From: Gammaproteobacteria bacterium
GTDB taxonomy: Bacteria > Pseudomonadota > Gammaproteobacteria > Nitrococcales > Nitrococcaceae
Length of the DNA: 62,003 nt
Assembly: GCA_030433275.1 (NCBI GenBank)
Contig: JAUILK010000018.1
Coordinates: forward strand, 1 to 62,003
Direction of reading: 5' to 3'
Shown here: piece after piece, positions 25,069 through 33,147 of the stretch
Numbering within the stretch: position 1 is the first letter of the stretch
How the letters are laid out: every line of letters begins with the position of its first letter
Made by a program: the position numbers and the translations under genes
The notes under the pieces: model-generated
What the model saw: the letters and a program-made list of their open reading frames with translations, nothing else
The model's database searches: none
What the model was told of the DNA's origin: nothing

Positions 25069-25269
25069 CGTCCGGACCTGGGCAACTGCAACGCTTACGA
25101 CTACGAGTATGAGCGGTGCGGCATGTGCAACGTGTTCATGGCCACTGAACCCTTGGCCGGAACCTGGATGACCAAGGTGACCAATCACAAGATGAAGATC
25201 GGCTGGGCGCAGTTCCTTCAGAACATTTCCGAACGTTACGCCGATGCTGAGCGGATCATACTGGATTAG
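25069..25269 (+). pseudogene. IS630-family transposase internal fragment
   Basis: An open frame of 66 codons, YDYEYERCGMCNVFMATEPL through WMTKVTNHKMKIGWAQFLQN and ISERYADAERIILD, ends in TAG. It matches the DDE core of IS630-family transposases (the YEY.R.G..N.f...EPl.G block before the second catalytic Asp, which here would come just after the stop). Both ends are missing. It is joined directly to the istA relic. Confidence 0.75.
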
Positions 25270-25501
25270 AGGCCTTCACACAGCAGGCACCGATCCGCCT
25301 CGAATTCAGGAACTAACCGACACGCCAGCAAAATCTCGAGTCCGAACCCGCTCTTACCCGCGACTCATTCCGTTGGCCCTGGAATAAAAGTGCCCTTGGG
25401 GAGACCGGCCCAGAGGCTTCGAAAACAGGCGCCGCGCCGACGTCCAGCGATGTTGTTTTACGATAAGCTACCGCTTGTCATGGCGTTCTCCGTTGATTTT
25501 G

Positions 25502-26593
25502 ATGTGTAGGCCATCACGCAAAATTGTTCATATTGACATGGATGCATACTACGCATCCGTCGAGCAGCGGGATGACCCGAGGCTTCGCGGGAAACCGATT
25601 ATCGTCGCCTGGCACGGGGCGCGCTCGGTCGTGTGTGCGGCCAGTTATGAGGCACGCAAGTTCGGAGTACGATCCGCGATGCCGGCGACTCGAGCCAATC
25701 GACTGTGCCCACAAGCCATTTTCATTGCACCGGATTTCGCCCGATACAAAGCCGTATCACGGCAGATTCGAGCAATCTTCTCGCGCCACACCGAGTTGAT
25801 AGAACCCCTCTCGCTCGATGAGGCGTATCTGGATGTCACCGTAAACAAGCAGGGACTTCGAAGTGCGACCGAGGTGGCCGAATCGATTCGAACCGCCATT
25901 AGCAAGGAGCTTTCCCTCACGGCCTCCGCTGGAGTAGCCGCCAACAAATTTCTAGCGAAAATCGCCTCGGATTGGCGCAAGCCAAACGGCTTATACGTCG
26001 TTCGACCGCAGCACGCGGCGGCGTTTCTCACTCCGCTTCCGGTTTGCCATCTACCGGGTATCGGGAAAATCATGGCTAAACGACTAGCCGCCATGGGAAT
26101 CATCACAGTAGGCGATTTACGCACGACCCCGGCGCCCGCTCTGGAGTGTCGCTTTGGTCAATGGGGACGCCGTCTCCACGAGCTGTCTCTGGGTATCGAC
26201 GAACGCCCAGTGGTCACGCAGCGTCCGACGCTACAAATATCGACAGAAAATACATTTGAGAGTGACCTTCGGCTGGATGAGATCGAGCCGCATATTCGCC
26301 GGCTCTCCGAAAAAACATGGCGTTCCTATCAGAACCAACTCGCACGGATTGCGCGCACGGTTGTGCTCAAGCTCAAGACCACGCATTTCAAGACACTCAC
26401 TCGAAGTCTTACGCCGCACGCCCCGCCGGCTACGGCCGCCGAGATCGCGGACATCGCCTGCCGACTGCGTAAACGCGTTGATCTGCCTGCCGGGACACGC
26501 TATCGGCTGGTCGGCGTCGGCTTAGCCGGGCTAATCGATGCAGAGCAATTTACCGCCCAGGCTGACCTGTTCGCAGAAAATGAACCGCCATAG
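25502..26593 (+). CDS. dinB: DNA polymerase IV (Y-family)
   Basis: A 363-residue translesion polymerase. Palm and catalytic motifs: IVHIDMDAYYASVEQRDDP (first metal Asp), the SYEARKFGVRSAM block, and EPLSLDEAYLDVT (SLDE catalytic acids). A helix-hairpin-helix region follows (VCHLPGIGKIMAKRLAAMGI), then the little-finger domain. The C-terminus GLIDAEQFTAQADLFAENEP ends in a beta-clamp-binding-like QADLF. The start is ATG 25502; upstream in-frame TTG 25475 is less likely. DinB copies past damaged bases with low fidelity. No LexA box was found upstream. It is monocistronic and convergent with astA. Confidence 0.93.
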   Translation: MCRPSRKIVHIDMDAYYASVEQRDDPRLRGKPIIVAWHGARSVVCAASYEARKFGVRSAMPATRANRLCPQAIFIAPDFARYKAVSRQIRAIFSRHTELIEPLSLDEAYLDVTVNKQGLRSATEVAESIRTAISKELSLTASAGVAANKFLAKIASDWRKPNGLYVVRPQHAAAFLTPLPVCHLPGIGKIMAKRLAAMGIITVGDLRTTPAPALECRFGQWGRRLHELSLGIDERPVVTQRPTLQISTENTFESDLRLDEIEPHIRRLSEKTWRSYQNQLARIARTVVLKLKTTHFKTLTRSLTPHAPPATAAEIADIACRLRKRVDLPAGTRYRLVGVGLAGLIDAEQFTAQADLFAENEPP

Positions 26594-26653
26594 GAGAGGA
26601 AGTACACCATTTGCCGCAATTACAACGATCTCATTAACATCCGCCCGGGCAGG

Positions 26654-27679
26654 TTACTTGGGCGCTACCATTCGAACCAGCACGCCAGAATCGATGCCCA
26701 AGATACGGCCAGTTGCCGCATCGATTACCAATTCATTGTCGATTCGTTCGGCCGGCACCAGGACGCAGCGGAACTCGCCCCAATGCGTATTGCTGATCAG
26801 CCGACGCGGAGCGCTCTCGGCAACCGAACCGATGCGCACATGCAAACGCTCGCTGTGCCGCACGGAACGGATCTGCCCTATCCGAGCCTCCAGCGTGGGC
26901 CCTGCGTCAAAGATGTCCACATAACCCTCGTAGTGAAATCCCTCCTCCTGCAGAAAACTCAATGCCGCCCGTGTGTGGTCATGAACGCGGCCGATCACCG
27001 CTTGTGCTTCGGCTCTGAGCAAGGGCACGTAGATGGGATTGCGTGGCATCAACTCGGCGATGAAGGTTTTGCCTCGCGTTCCCGTCAGGTAATCAGCGCG
27101 GCGGAATTCCATCGAAAAAAAATGCTGCCCCAGGGATTCCCAAAACGGCGAGCGGCCCTGCTCGTCGCTAACCCCGCGCATCTCGGCCACCACCTTGGGG
27201 GGAAAGCGCTCGGCGAACTCGGCGAGAAATAGGAACCGAGACTTGGACAACAACCGGCCATTACCGCTATGGCGGTAATCGGGATGCAGATACAGCGAAC
27301 CGATCTCGGCGCAGCCCGTGTAGTCGTTGGTCAGATAGAGCGTCGGCACCACTTTGTGGACACCGAGATCGCGCGAGGCGTGCACGACGGTGCTGAGGCG
27401 ATAGCTGTAGTAAGGCTCACTCAGGCCGATACCGGTCTTGATCGCGGTGGTTCCCACGATCCGAGCGGTGGCGTTGTCCTCGAGGACAAAGAAAAACAAC
27501 CGTTCGTCTGCGCAATCGGCGCTACCCGACGATTGCGCGAAACTTTGCTGTGAATGCTCGAGTCGCTGCCGCAGCGTAGCGCGGTCGCGCGGCAATGATG
27601 TCAGCCCGACACCGCTCCCCTCGACCAACGCTTCCAGAGCCTGCAGGTCACCAGGCTCGATGGGTCGAATGCTCATCAT
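26654..27679 (-). CDS. astA: Arginine N-succinyltransferase
   Basis: A 341-residue acyltransferase of the AstA family. Hallmarks are the MSIRPIEPGDLQALEALVEG start, FFFVLEDN..RIVGTTAIKTGIGL, PYYSYRLSTVVHASRDLGVH, LYLTNDYTGCAEIGSLYL, GKTFIAELMPRNPIYVPLL and the DIFDAGPTLEARI block. AstA transfers succinyl from succinyl-CoA to arginine, the first step of the AST arginine-degradation route. Its start overlaps the end of an M20 peptidase gene by four bases. astB, astD and astE are not in the window, so either the pathway is elsewhere or this pair works alone. Confidence 0.92.
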   Translation of the reverse strand: MMSIRPIEPGDLQALEALVEGSGVGLTSLPRDRATLRQRLEHSQQSFAQSSGSADCADERLFFFVLEDNATARIVGTTAIKTGIGLSEPYYSYRLSTVVHASRDLGVHKVVPTLYLTNDYTGCAEIGSLYLHPDYRHSGNGRLLSKSRFLFLAEFAERFPPKVVAEMRGVSDEQGRSPFWESLGQHFFSMEFRRADYLTGTRGKTFIAELMPRNPIYVPLLRAEAQAVIGRVHDHTRAALSFLQEEGFHYEGYVDIFDAGPTLEARIGQIRSVRHSERLHVRIGSVAESAPRRLISNTHWGEFRCVLVPAERIDNELVIDAATGRILGIDSGVLVRMVAPK

Positions 27680-28920
27680 GATGATTTACCCCTGAATGCC
27701 CCTCCGTCGCACCGGCCGCTAGCAAGGCCAAGCAACAACAGCGCGCTCAGCCGGCTCCGCTCGATCAGGCTGGGAAGCTCTATATACTCATCGACGCTAT
27801 GGAGGCCGCCGCCGATTACCCCCATCGTATCGATATTCGGCAGGCCCGCAGCGCTGAGATTATTGCCGTCACAGCAGCCCCCCGTATCCCGCCAGGTGAT
27901 GTCGAGGCCCAAGGTGCGCCCGCAACAACGCAGCCAATCGAAAAGCCGCCGATGCGCCGCATCGAGAATCTTCGGTTTACGGCCGAAATCACCATGCAAG
28001 GACAGTGTGATGCCGTCGCGGGCGTTAATCTCCCGGTCGATCGCCGCCAAACACCCCAACACCCAGGCCTCGTCTGCCGGGTCGGACAGCCGGATATTGA
28101 ATCGAACGACAGCCCGGTCGGGCACCACGTTCACCGGGCCGCCGCCATGAACGAACCCTGGATTGACAGTCACCCCCGGTCGGCGGCCATTGAGCTCATC
28201 AACGGCGACCAGGAAATCAGCGGCGGCGCGCAGCGCATTGCGGCCGAGGTGATGCGCACGCCCGGCGTGCGCGGCCCGGCCATACACGACGGCAGTGAAA
28301 TTACCGCTGCCCTTACGGGCACCCGCAAGGGCACCATCCGCCATGGCGGGCTCATAGACCAGCCCAAAATCGCTGCGTCCCGCCGCTGCGCGCAAATGAG
28401 CCGCCGAACCGGGCGATCCCAGCTCCTCGTCCGGGTTCAGCACGACCTCCCAGCCGAGACGCCCCGCCCAAGGGCTGCGTTCCAAGCATTCGAGCGCCTT
28501 GAGCATCACCAGCAGCCCGCCCTTGAGGTCGGCAACGCCCGGGCCTTTAAGTTGTGTCGGGCTGAGGCGCTCCACCCGCTGAAACGCATGCTCGGTACCA
28601 AAGACCGTATCCATGTGACCAACGAGGAGCACCCGCAACGAGGCGTTAGGGTGCTTAGACAGATGTAGCAGCGGACCGAATTCGTAAAGGCGCGGCTCGC
28701 CGTCGTCATCAATCCGAGTGGCCGGCTCAAGCGCAACCCTATGCGCCTGCCCACCCAGAACACCGAACAAGTGGTTCAGTTCGGCCGCCATGCGCTCCAG
28801 ACCGGCGATGTTATAGCTGCCCGAGTTGATGCCCGCCAAATACACCAGCTTGGCTACCATCTCATCATACTGAGACTCAAGCCAATCAAGATAGGATGCA
28901 AGAGCCTTGAGTTCAGCCAC
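27676..28920 (-). CDS. M20-family metallopeptidase (hydrolase paired with astA)
   Basis: About 414 residues. The M20 metal and catalytic residues are visible: LRVLLVGHMDTVFG (HMD), GPGVADLKGGLLVML (second Asp), VVLNPDEELGSPGS (Glu-Glu), VYEPAM (metal Glu), and GGLHSVDEYIEL near the C-terminus (last His). The lid domain has ARKGSGNFTAVVYGRAAHAG. It belongs to the acetylornithine deacetylase/glutamate carboxypeptidase group; the substrate is probably an N-acylated amino acid or dipeptide. Start GTG 28920 is chosen because the frame upstream looks unrelated, though it is open to 29019. Its coupling with astA suggests a shared pathway around succinyl- or acyl-arginine (inference). Confidence 0.85.
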   Translation of the reverse strand: MAELKALASYLDWLESQYDEMVAKLVYLAGINSGSYNIAGLERMAAELNHLFGVLGGQAHRVALEPATRIDDDGEPRLYEFGPLLHLSKHPNASLRVLLVGHMDTVFGTEHAFQRVERLSPTQLKGPGVADLKGGLLVMLKALECLERSPWAGRLGWEVVLNPDEELGSPGSAAHLRAAAGRSDFGLVYEPAMADGALAGARKGSGNFTAVVYGRAAHAGRAHHLGRNALRAAADFLVAVDELNGRRPGVTVNPGFVHGGGPVNVVPDRAVVRFNIRLSDPADEAWVLGCLAAIDREINARDGITLSLHGDFGRKPKILDAAHRRLFDWLRCCGRTLGLDITWRDTGGCCDGNNLSAAGLPNIDTMGVIGGGLHSVDEYIELPSLIERSRLSALLLLGLASGRCDGGAFRGKSS

Positions 28921-29177
28921 AATAGTCCATTCCGCACCAGCCGTTCGCTTGACTGTGGCATGCGGCAGCCTGACCGACCGCGATCCATTTGCCCAGAGCG
29001 GGCCGCTGACCAAAATCAAAAGATGCGTACAAATTCACATTTGAACTGCCTATCATTTCTACCACGAACTGCGCCTCAGTTGGCATTTTTCCGCCTTCAT
29101 CCTCTTTAGCATAGGTCGTGCTATCTCGAATAGCATCGCGCGCAACAATGTCTTTAGAGCTCGCCAGGGAGGCTTGG

Positions 29178-30611
29178 ATGGAGCGTCTGTCCACAGGGGT
29201 CGAGGGGCTGGATGAAATTCTGAATGGGGGGCTCATCCCGCAACGCTCGTATTTGATACGAGGCGGGCCCGGGCGGGGCAAAACGACGCTCGGGCTGCAT
29301 TTTCTCACCGCGATCAACGAAGGCGAGTCCGCTTTGTTCATCGGCTTTCAGGAACCGGAGGCGCAGTTGCACAGCAACGCGGCTGCGCTGGGAATCGACG
29401 TCTCGGCGATCACTTTCCTGAGCCTCGCACCCGATGCGCAGTTTTTCACCGAACAGCAAAGCTACGATGTTTTTGCCGCAGCCGATGTCGAACAACAACC
29501 GCTTGTCGAAACGATTATACAGGCGGTAGAGTGCCATAATCCCACTCGCGTGTTCGTCGACTCGCTATCCCAGCTGCGCTTTCTCGCCACGGACATTTTC
29601 CAGTACCGCAAGCAAGTGCTGTCATTCCTACGCTACCTTACCCAACAAGGCACGACCGTGTTGTTCTCCTCCGAGAGCAGTCAGGAATTGCCCGACGACG
29701 ACCTGCAATTCATCGCTGATGGTGTGATCAACCTGGAAACGGACGTTTCCGGAGCGACCATTCGAGTATCGAAAATGCGGGGATCGAGTTTCCGCTTCGG
29801 AATGCATCACATGCGCGTCGCCGACGGCGGCATGGAGGTATTTCCGCGCATGATCCCAGCAAGCAATCGGCGGATCGAATTCGAATTGCAGCGCTGGGGC
29901 ACTGGAATTCAAAAAATTGACGATATCCTGCATGGCGGACTGGCTTCAACCACGATTTCCTTGATTACCGGGCCATCCGGTATGGGTAAATCAACTTTGG
30001 CGTCCCTGTTCGCTATCGAAGCGGCACGCCAGGGCAAGCGGTCCGCAATCTTTCTGTTCGAGGAAGAAATGGCTTTCTTTCTGCGCCGGGCCAAGGAACT
30101 TCGGCTGCCGCTGGAGGAGCCTTTTACCAATGGCGAGATCTTGATTGAACAAGTAGAGCCCATGCGTTATCTGGCCGACGAGTTCACCATGCGGGTGCGT
30201 CAACAGATCGAGGAGGCGGGCGTCAAAATGGTGGTGCTCGACAGCGTTACCGGCTTCGAGGTCGCTCTGGGGGGAGAGGCTGTCAGAGAGCGCTTGCACG
30301 CCTTCGCCAAGGGTTTAAGCCGACTGGGCGTTACGGTGCTGCTAATCAATGAAATCGAAGCCATGACCGGAGAATTCCGCATCTCGGAGAAGAACATCAG
30401 CTATCTCTCGGACAACGTGATCTTTCTGCGCTACATGGAGATCGACGGCATGCTCAAAAAGGCGATCGGCGTTCTCAAGAAGCGACTCAGCGGTTTTGAC
30501 AACCGACTTCACACATTCGAGGTCGGCCCCGGGGGATTCAAGATCGGCCAACCGATTCATGGCCTACATGGCGTGTTAGGAGGAGCCCCCGTGCCGCAGG
30601 ACGAATCATGA
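29178..30611 (+). CDS. KaiC-like dual RecA-fold ATPase
   Basis: A 477-residue protein with two KaiC domains. Domain 1 has STGVEGLDEILNGGL, Walker A GGPGRGKTT and a Gln-Glu at the catalytic Glu-Glu site (FIGFQEPEAQ). Domain 2 has TGIQKIDDILHGGL, Walker A GPSGMGKST, an intact Glu-Glu (LFEEEMAFF), MVVLDSVTGFEVAL and KNISYLSDNVIFLRYMEIDG. By alignment with cyanobacterial KaiC, the autophosphorylated Ser-Thr pair falls on Ser408-Tyr409. Start ATG 29178 is preceded by AGGGAGG. It overlaps a receiver-like gene by four bases. No KaiA or KaiB is present, so a clock is unlikely; a signalling ATPase feeding the downstream receiver/EAL genes is the best inference. Confidence 0.9.
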   Translation: MERLSTGVEGLDEILNGGLIPQRSYLIRGGPGRGKTTLGLHFLTAINEGESALFIGFQEPEAQLHSNAAALGIDVSAITFLSLAPDAQFFTEQQSYDVFAAADVEQQPLVETIIQAVECHNPTRVFVDSLSQLRFLATDIFQYRKQVLSFLRYLTQQGTTVLFSSESSQELPDDDLQFIADGVINLETDVSGATIRVSKMRGSSFRFGMHHMRVADGGMEVFPRMIPASNRRIEFELQRWGTGIQKIDDILHGGLASTTISLITGPSGMGKSTLASLFAIEAARQGKRSAIFLFEEEMAFFLRRAKELRLPLEEPFTNGEILIEQVEPMRYLADEFTMRVRQQIEEAGVKMVVLDSVTGFEVALGGEAVRERLHAFAKGLSRLGVTVLLINEIEAMTGEFRISEKNISYLSDNVIFLRYMEIDGMLKKAIGVLKKRLSGFDNRLHTFEVGPGGFKIGQPIHGLHGVLGGAPVPQDES

Positions 30612-30985
30612 TGGCAGCGGCCACAGCTAAAATCCTGCTGATCATGAAACAACCTGGCAACATACGCGTCATGCAACAGGTACTTTCCGGACTCGGTTAC
30701 CCAGGCCAGGGAATCCCCAATGTAACGGAGTTGCAGACGGCTCTAGCCAAAGCACCTCACCCACGCTTGGGAATTGTGGATATCACCGACTTCGGTTCTA
30801 ACAACCGGCAAATACATGCCATATATACCTGCTTGCAGGAGCACAGCATCCCCTTCATCGTGCTCTCGGCACCGCAAGTGTTCAATCTCGGCAACCGCTC
30901 TTTAACTTATGGCGCCACCAACATTTTACAAAAACCGATTGCGAAGTCCGCACTGCTCCAGCTTATTCATGGTCTAGCGGCCTAG
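30608..30985 (+). CDS. Single-domain degenerate response-regulator receiver
   Basis: A 125-residue stand-alone receiver-like protein. The usual acidic pair after beta-1 is replaced (ILLIMKQPGN). An Asp at position 58 (LGIVDITDFG) could be the acceptor. The switch Ser (FIVLSAP) and the Lys of the cis-Lys-Pro motif (ILQKPIAKS) are kept. Without the Mg-binding acids it may not be phosphorylated in the normal way. ATG 30608 overlaps the KaiC-like TGA, implying tight coupling and probably a direct partner role. Confidence 0.8.
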   Translation: MMAAATAKILLIMKQPGNIRVMQQVLSGLGYPGQGIPNVTELQTALAKAPHPRLGIVDITDFGSNNRQIHAIYTCLQEHSIPFIVLSAPQVFNLGNRSLTYGATNILQKPIAKSALLQLIHGLAA

Positions 30986-31112
30986 GACTGTTGACAAATA
31001 AGCACGGTTGGTAAGACGTAGCCACGCCACCTTGGCTAAAGGACATATTTTAGTGAGCAATGCCGGCCTCCGTTCCTTGAGATCCAAAACCTGCCTGGAC
31101 AGGTGATCGACT

Positions 31113-32846
31113 ATGGCCCAGCGCGACACAATCCCCTGGGTTTGTTGGCGCGGTTTGAGCAGTGGCGCGACTTCAACCGAAGAGTCGACCCCGGTGGATG
31201 AAAGCAACTCAAAGCGAGTCCTATTACTGGCGCGCTCAGGCGGCAACCGGGAACAATTGTTGGCTCATCTACAGCAGCACTATACGGTTATCGAACCGGA
31301 TGAGACCACACACTTTTTGGCGTCGTTCGACCTCGCCGTCGTCGAGGCCCCCACCTTCTGGCAATGGCGCCACCATCTCATAGAAGCCAAACGGCGGGAA
31401 GAACCTGTCTTTCTGCCCGTAATGCTCGTGCTCTCGCAGCGAGATGTCAGGCGCAGACTCAAAGCCTTTTGGGATGTAGTCGACGAGTTCGTCGTCGCAC
31501 CGATCAATCGCAGTGAATTTACCGAACGGGCGGCCATGCTGCTGCGCACCCGCCGGCTCGCGCTGACTCAGCGAGCCCATCTGGCCTATTTGGTCAATCA
31601 CGACCGCGCCACGGATCTGCCCAACAAACACCTGTTTATGGACCGACTCATCAACGCGGTGCGCGATGCCACCGTCCTCGATACAAAGCTGTATATGATG
31701 GTGGTCCATATCCCCTTGGCGCGCATCTTGAAATCGTTGGGCCATCATGGACTTGAGCGGGCCGCTCTAGCGTGCTCGGTACGCCTCAAGGCACTGCTCG
31801 CCGAAGAGCTTTCCCTCGCCCGGCTGACTACCGAAGAGTGGGGCCTGATTCTACGCCCAGGCACACCGTTGGATACAGTACTCGAACTCTGTCGCCGCAT
31901 TCAAATGCTAGCCGAAGAGCCACTTATGGTGCTCGGCGAACGCATCCATTTCTCACCCCGTATAGGCATCGGAGTCTATCCGGATGACGCTTCCAACGCA
32001 GCGAATACATTGGATTGTGCCATAGCGGCATTGTCCCAAGCCAAATCTGAACAGCCAGTGTTTTATTCGCGTACCGTCCAACATCAAGCGCTTCGACACA
32101 TCCGCACCGAGGCGCGTCTGCACCAGGCGCTCGATGAGGCGCAATTCGAACTCTGGTATCAACCGCAGGTGCGCCTCAGTGATCGCCAGCAGGTAGGCGT
32201 CGAGGCATTGATACGCTGGCGGTTACCCTGCGGATCGCTGGTATCGCCCAAAGATTTCATGGCCGTGGCTGAAAGCACCGGACTTATTCGCGATATCGAC
32301 CGATGGGTGCTTAAGCATGCCTGTGAGGCCATGCGCCGCTGGCGTAATGGAAATAATCCACCCAAGCGGATCTCGGTCAACGTCTCCGCCGAGGACATCA
32401 AGGCAGCCGACTTTGCCGAGGTGGTGGTGCGCATTCTGGATCAGAATCAGCTTCCGCCCCCCACGCTTGAACTCGAGCTAACGGAAACCACACTGTTTGA
32501 AATAAGCGCCGAAAACTTGGCCAAACTCAATACCCTGCGAGAATATGGCGTAAGCGTGGCAATTGACGATTTTGGAACCGGCTACTCATCCTTGAGTTAT
32601 CTGCATCGACTACCGATCACCACTTTGAAAATCGACAAGGCCTTTGTCGACGATGTGACCCACAACCTGACCAATCAAGCCATTACTCGCACAATCGTCT
32701 GGTTGGCAAAGAATTTCAACCTGGAAGTCATCGCCGAGGGTATCGAAACTGTGGAGCAGGCTCGTTACTTGAAATCGCTGGAGGTGCACACCGGGCAAGG
32801 GTTTTTGTATGGCCACCCAGTCCCCGAAACGCTGTTCCACCAATAA
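31113..32846 (+). CDS. Pseudo-receiver, degenerate GGDEF, EAL cyclic-di-GMP phosphodiesterase
   Basis: A 577-residue protein. Residues ~35-145 form a receiver fold in which the acceptor position reads FDLAVVEAP (Glu for Asp) and the conserved Lys is absent (FVVAPINRSE). A GGDEF-like domain lacks the active motif (LTTEEWGLIL). The C-terminal EAL domain looks fully catalytic: VEALIRW, ISVNVSAEDI, LELELTETTL, AIDDFGTGYSSLSYL, LKIDKAFVDD, VIAEGIETVEQ and GQGFLYGHP. It should hydrolyse cyclic di-GMP. It lies 127 bases after the receiver gene on the same strand, so it may be in the KaiC-like transcription unit or have its own promoter. Confidence 0.88.
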   Translation: MAQRDTIPWVCWRGLSSGATSTEESTPVDESNSKRVLLLARSGGNREQLLAHLQQHYTVIEPDETTHFLASFDLAVVEAPTFWQWRHHLIEAKRREEPVFLPVMLVLSQRDVRRRLKAFWDVVDEFVVAPINRSEFTERAAMLLRTRRLALTQRAHLAYLVNHDRATDLPNKHLFMDRLINAVRDATVLDTKLYMMVVHIPLARILKSLGHHGLERAALACSVRLKALLAEELSLARLTTEEWGLILRPGTPLDTVLELCRRIQMLAEEPLMVLGERIHFSPRIGIGVYPDDASNAANTLDCAIAALSQAKSEQPVFYSRTVQHQALRHIRTEARLHQALDEAQFELWYQPQVRLSDRQQVGVEALIRWRLPCGSLVSPKDFMAVAESTGLIRDIDRWVLKHACEAMRRWRNGNNPPKRISVNVSAEDIKAADFAEVVVRILDQNQLPPPTLELELTETTLFEISAENLAKLNTLREYGVSVAIDDFGTGYSSLSYLHRLPITTLKIDKAFVDDVTHNLTNQAITRTIVWLAKNFNLEVIAEGIETVEQARYLKSLEVHTGQGFLYGHPVPETLFHQ

Positions 32847-33147
32847 TGCCAAGAAATAGGCTGACAAAAAAAGATACAACGATTCAGGCAGGAAATAATT
32901 TAGACGCACAGTCACGCTTGGCCAACCAATCCCGCAACGCAACACCACTGCCGTATGGCTATGGGCGAAGTTGTTCCGGCGCCAGCTGACGGATCTCCAC
33001 CAGTTCAGTGCTCACAGACACTCACTCTAGAACCGCTTTCCACTGCAGCACAAGCTAGACGGGAAACACCCGCCCAGCTCTCTCTAGTAATTAAGCCGCG
33101 GCGGCACTGGAGACATACCGCCGAGAGTCGGCCGTCATCGCCCAATC
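32847..33147. other. Intergenic region between convergent EAL and pnp genes
   Basis: About 300 bases with no recognised gene. Only weak short stems occur (for example around 33058-33072), none followed by a T-run, so no terminator is called. Confidence 0.5.

Noticed and set aside
25270-25501. LexA box or other damage-response operator before dinB
   Set aside because: No CTG-N10-CAG element of the expected quality was found; the stretch shows no other feature.
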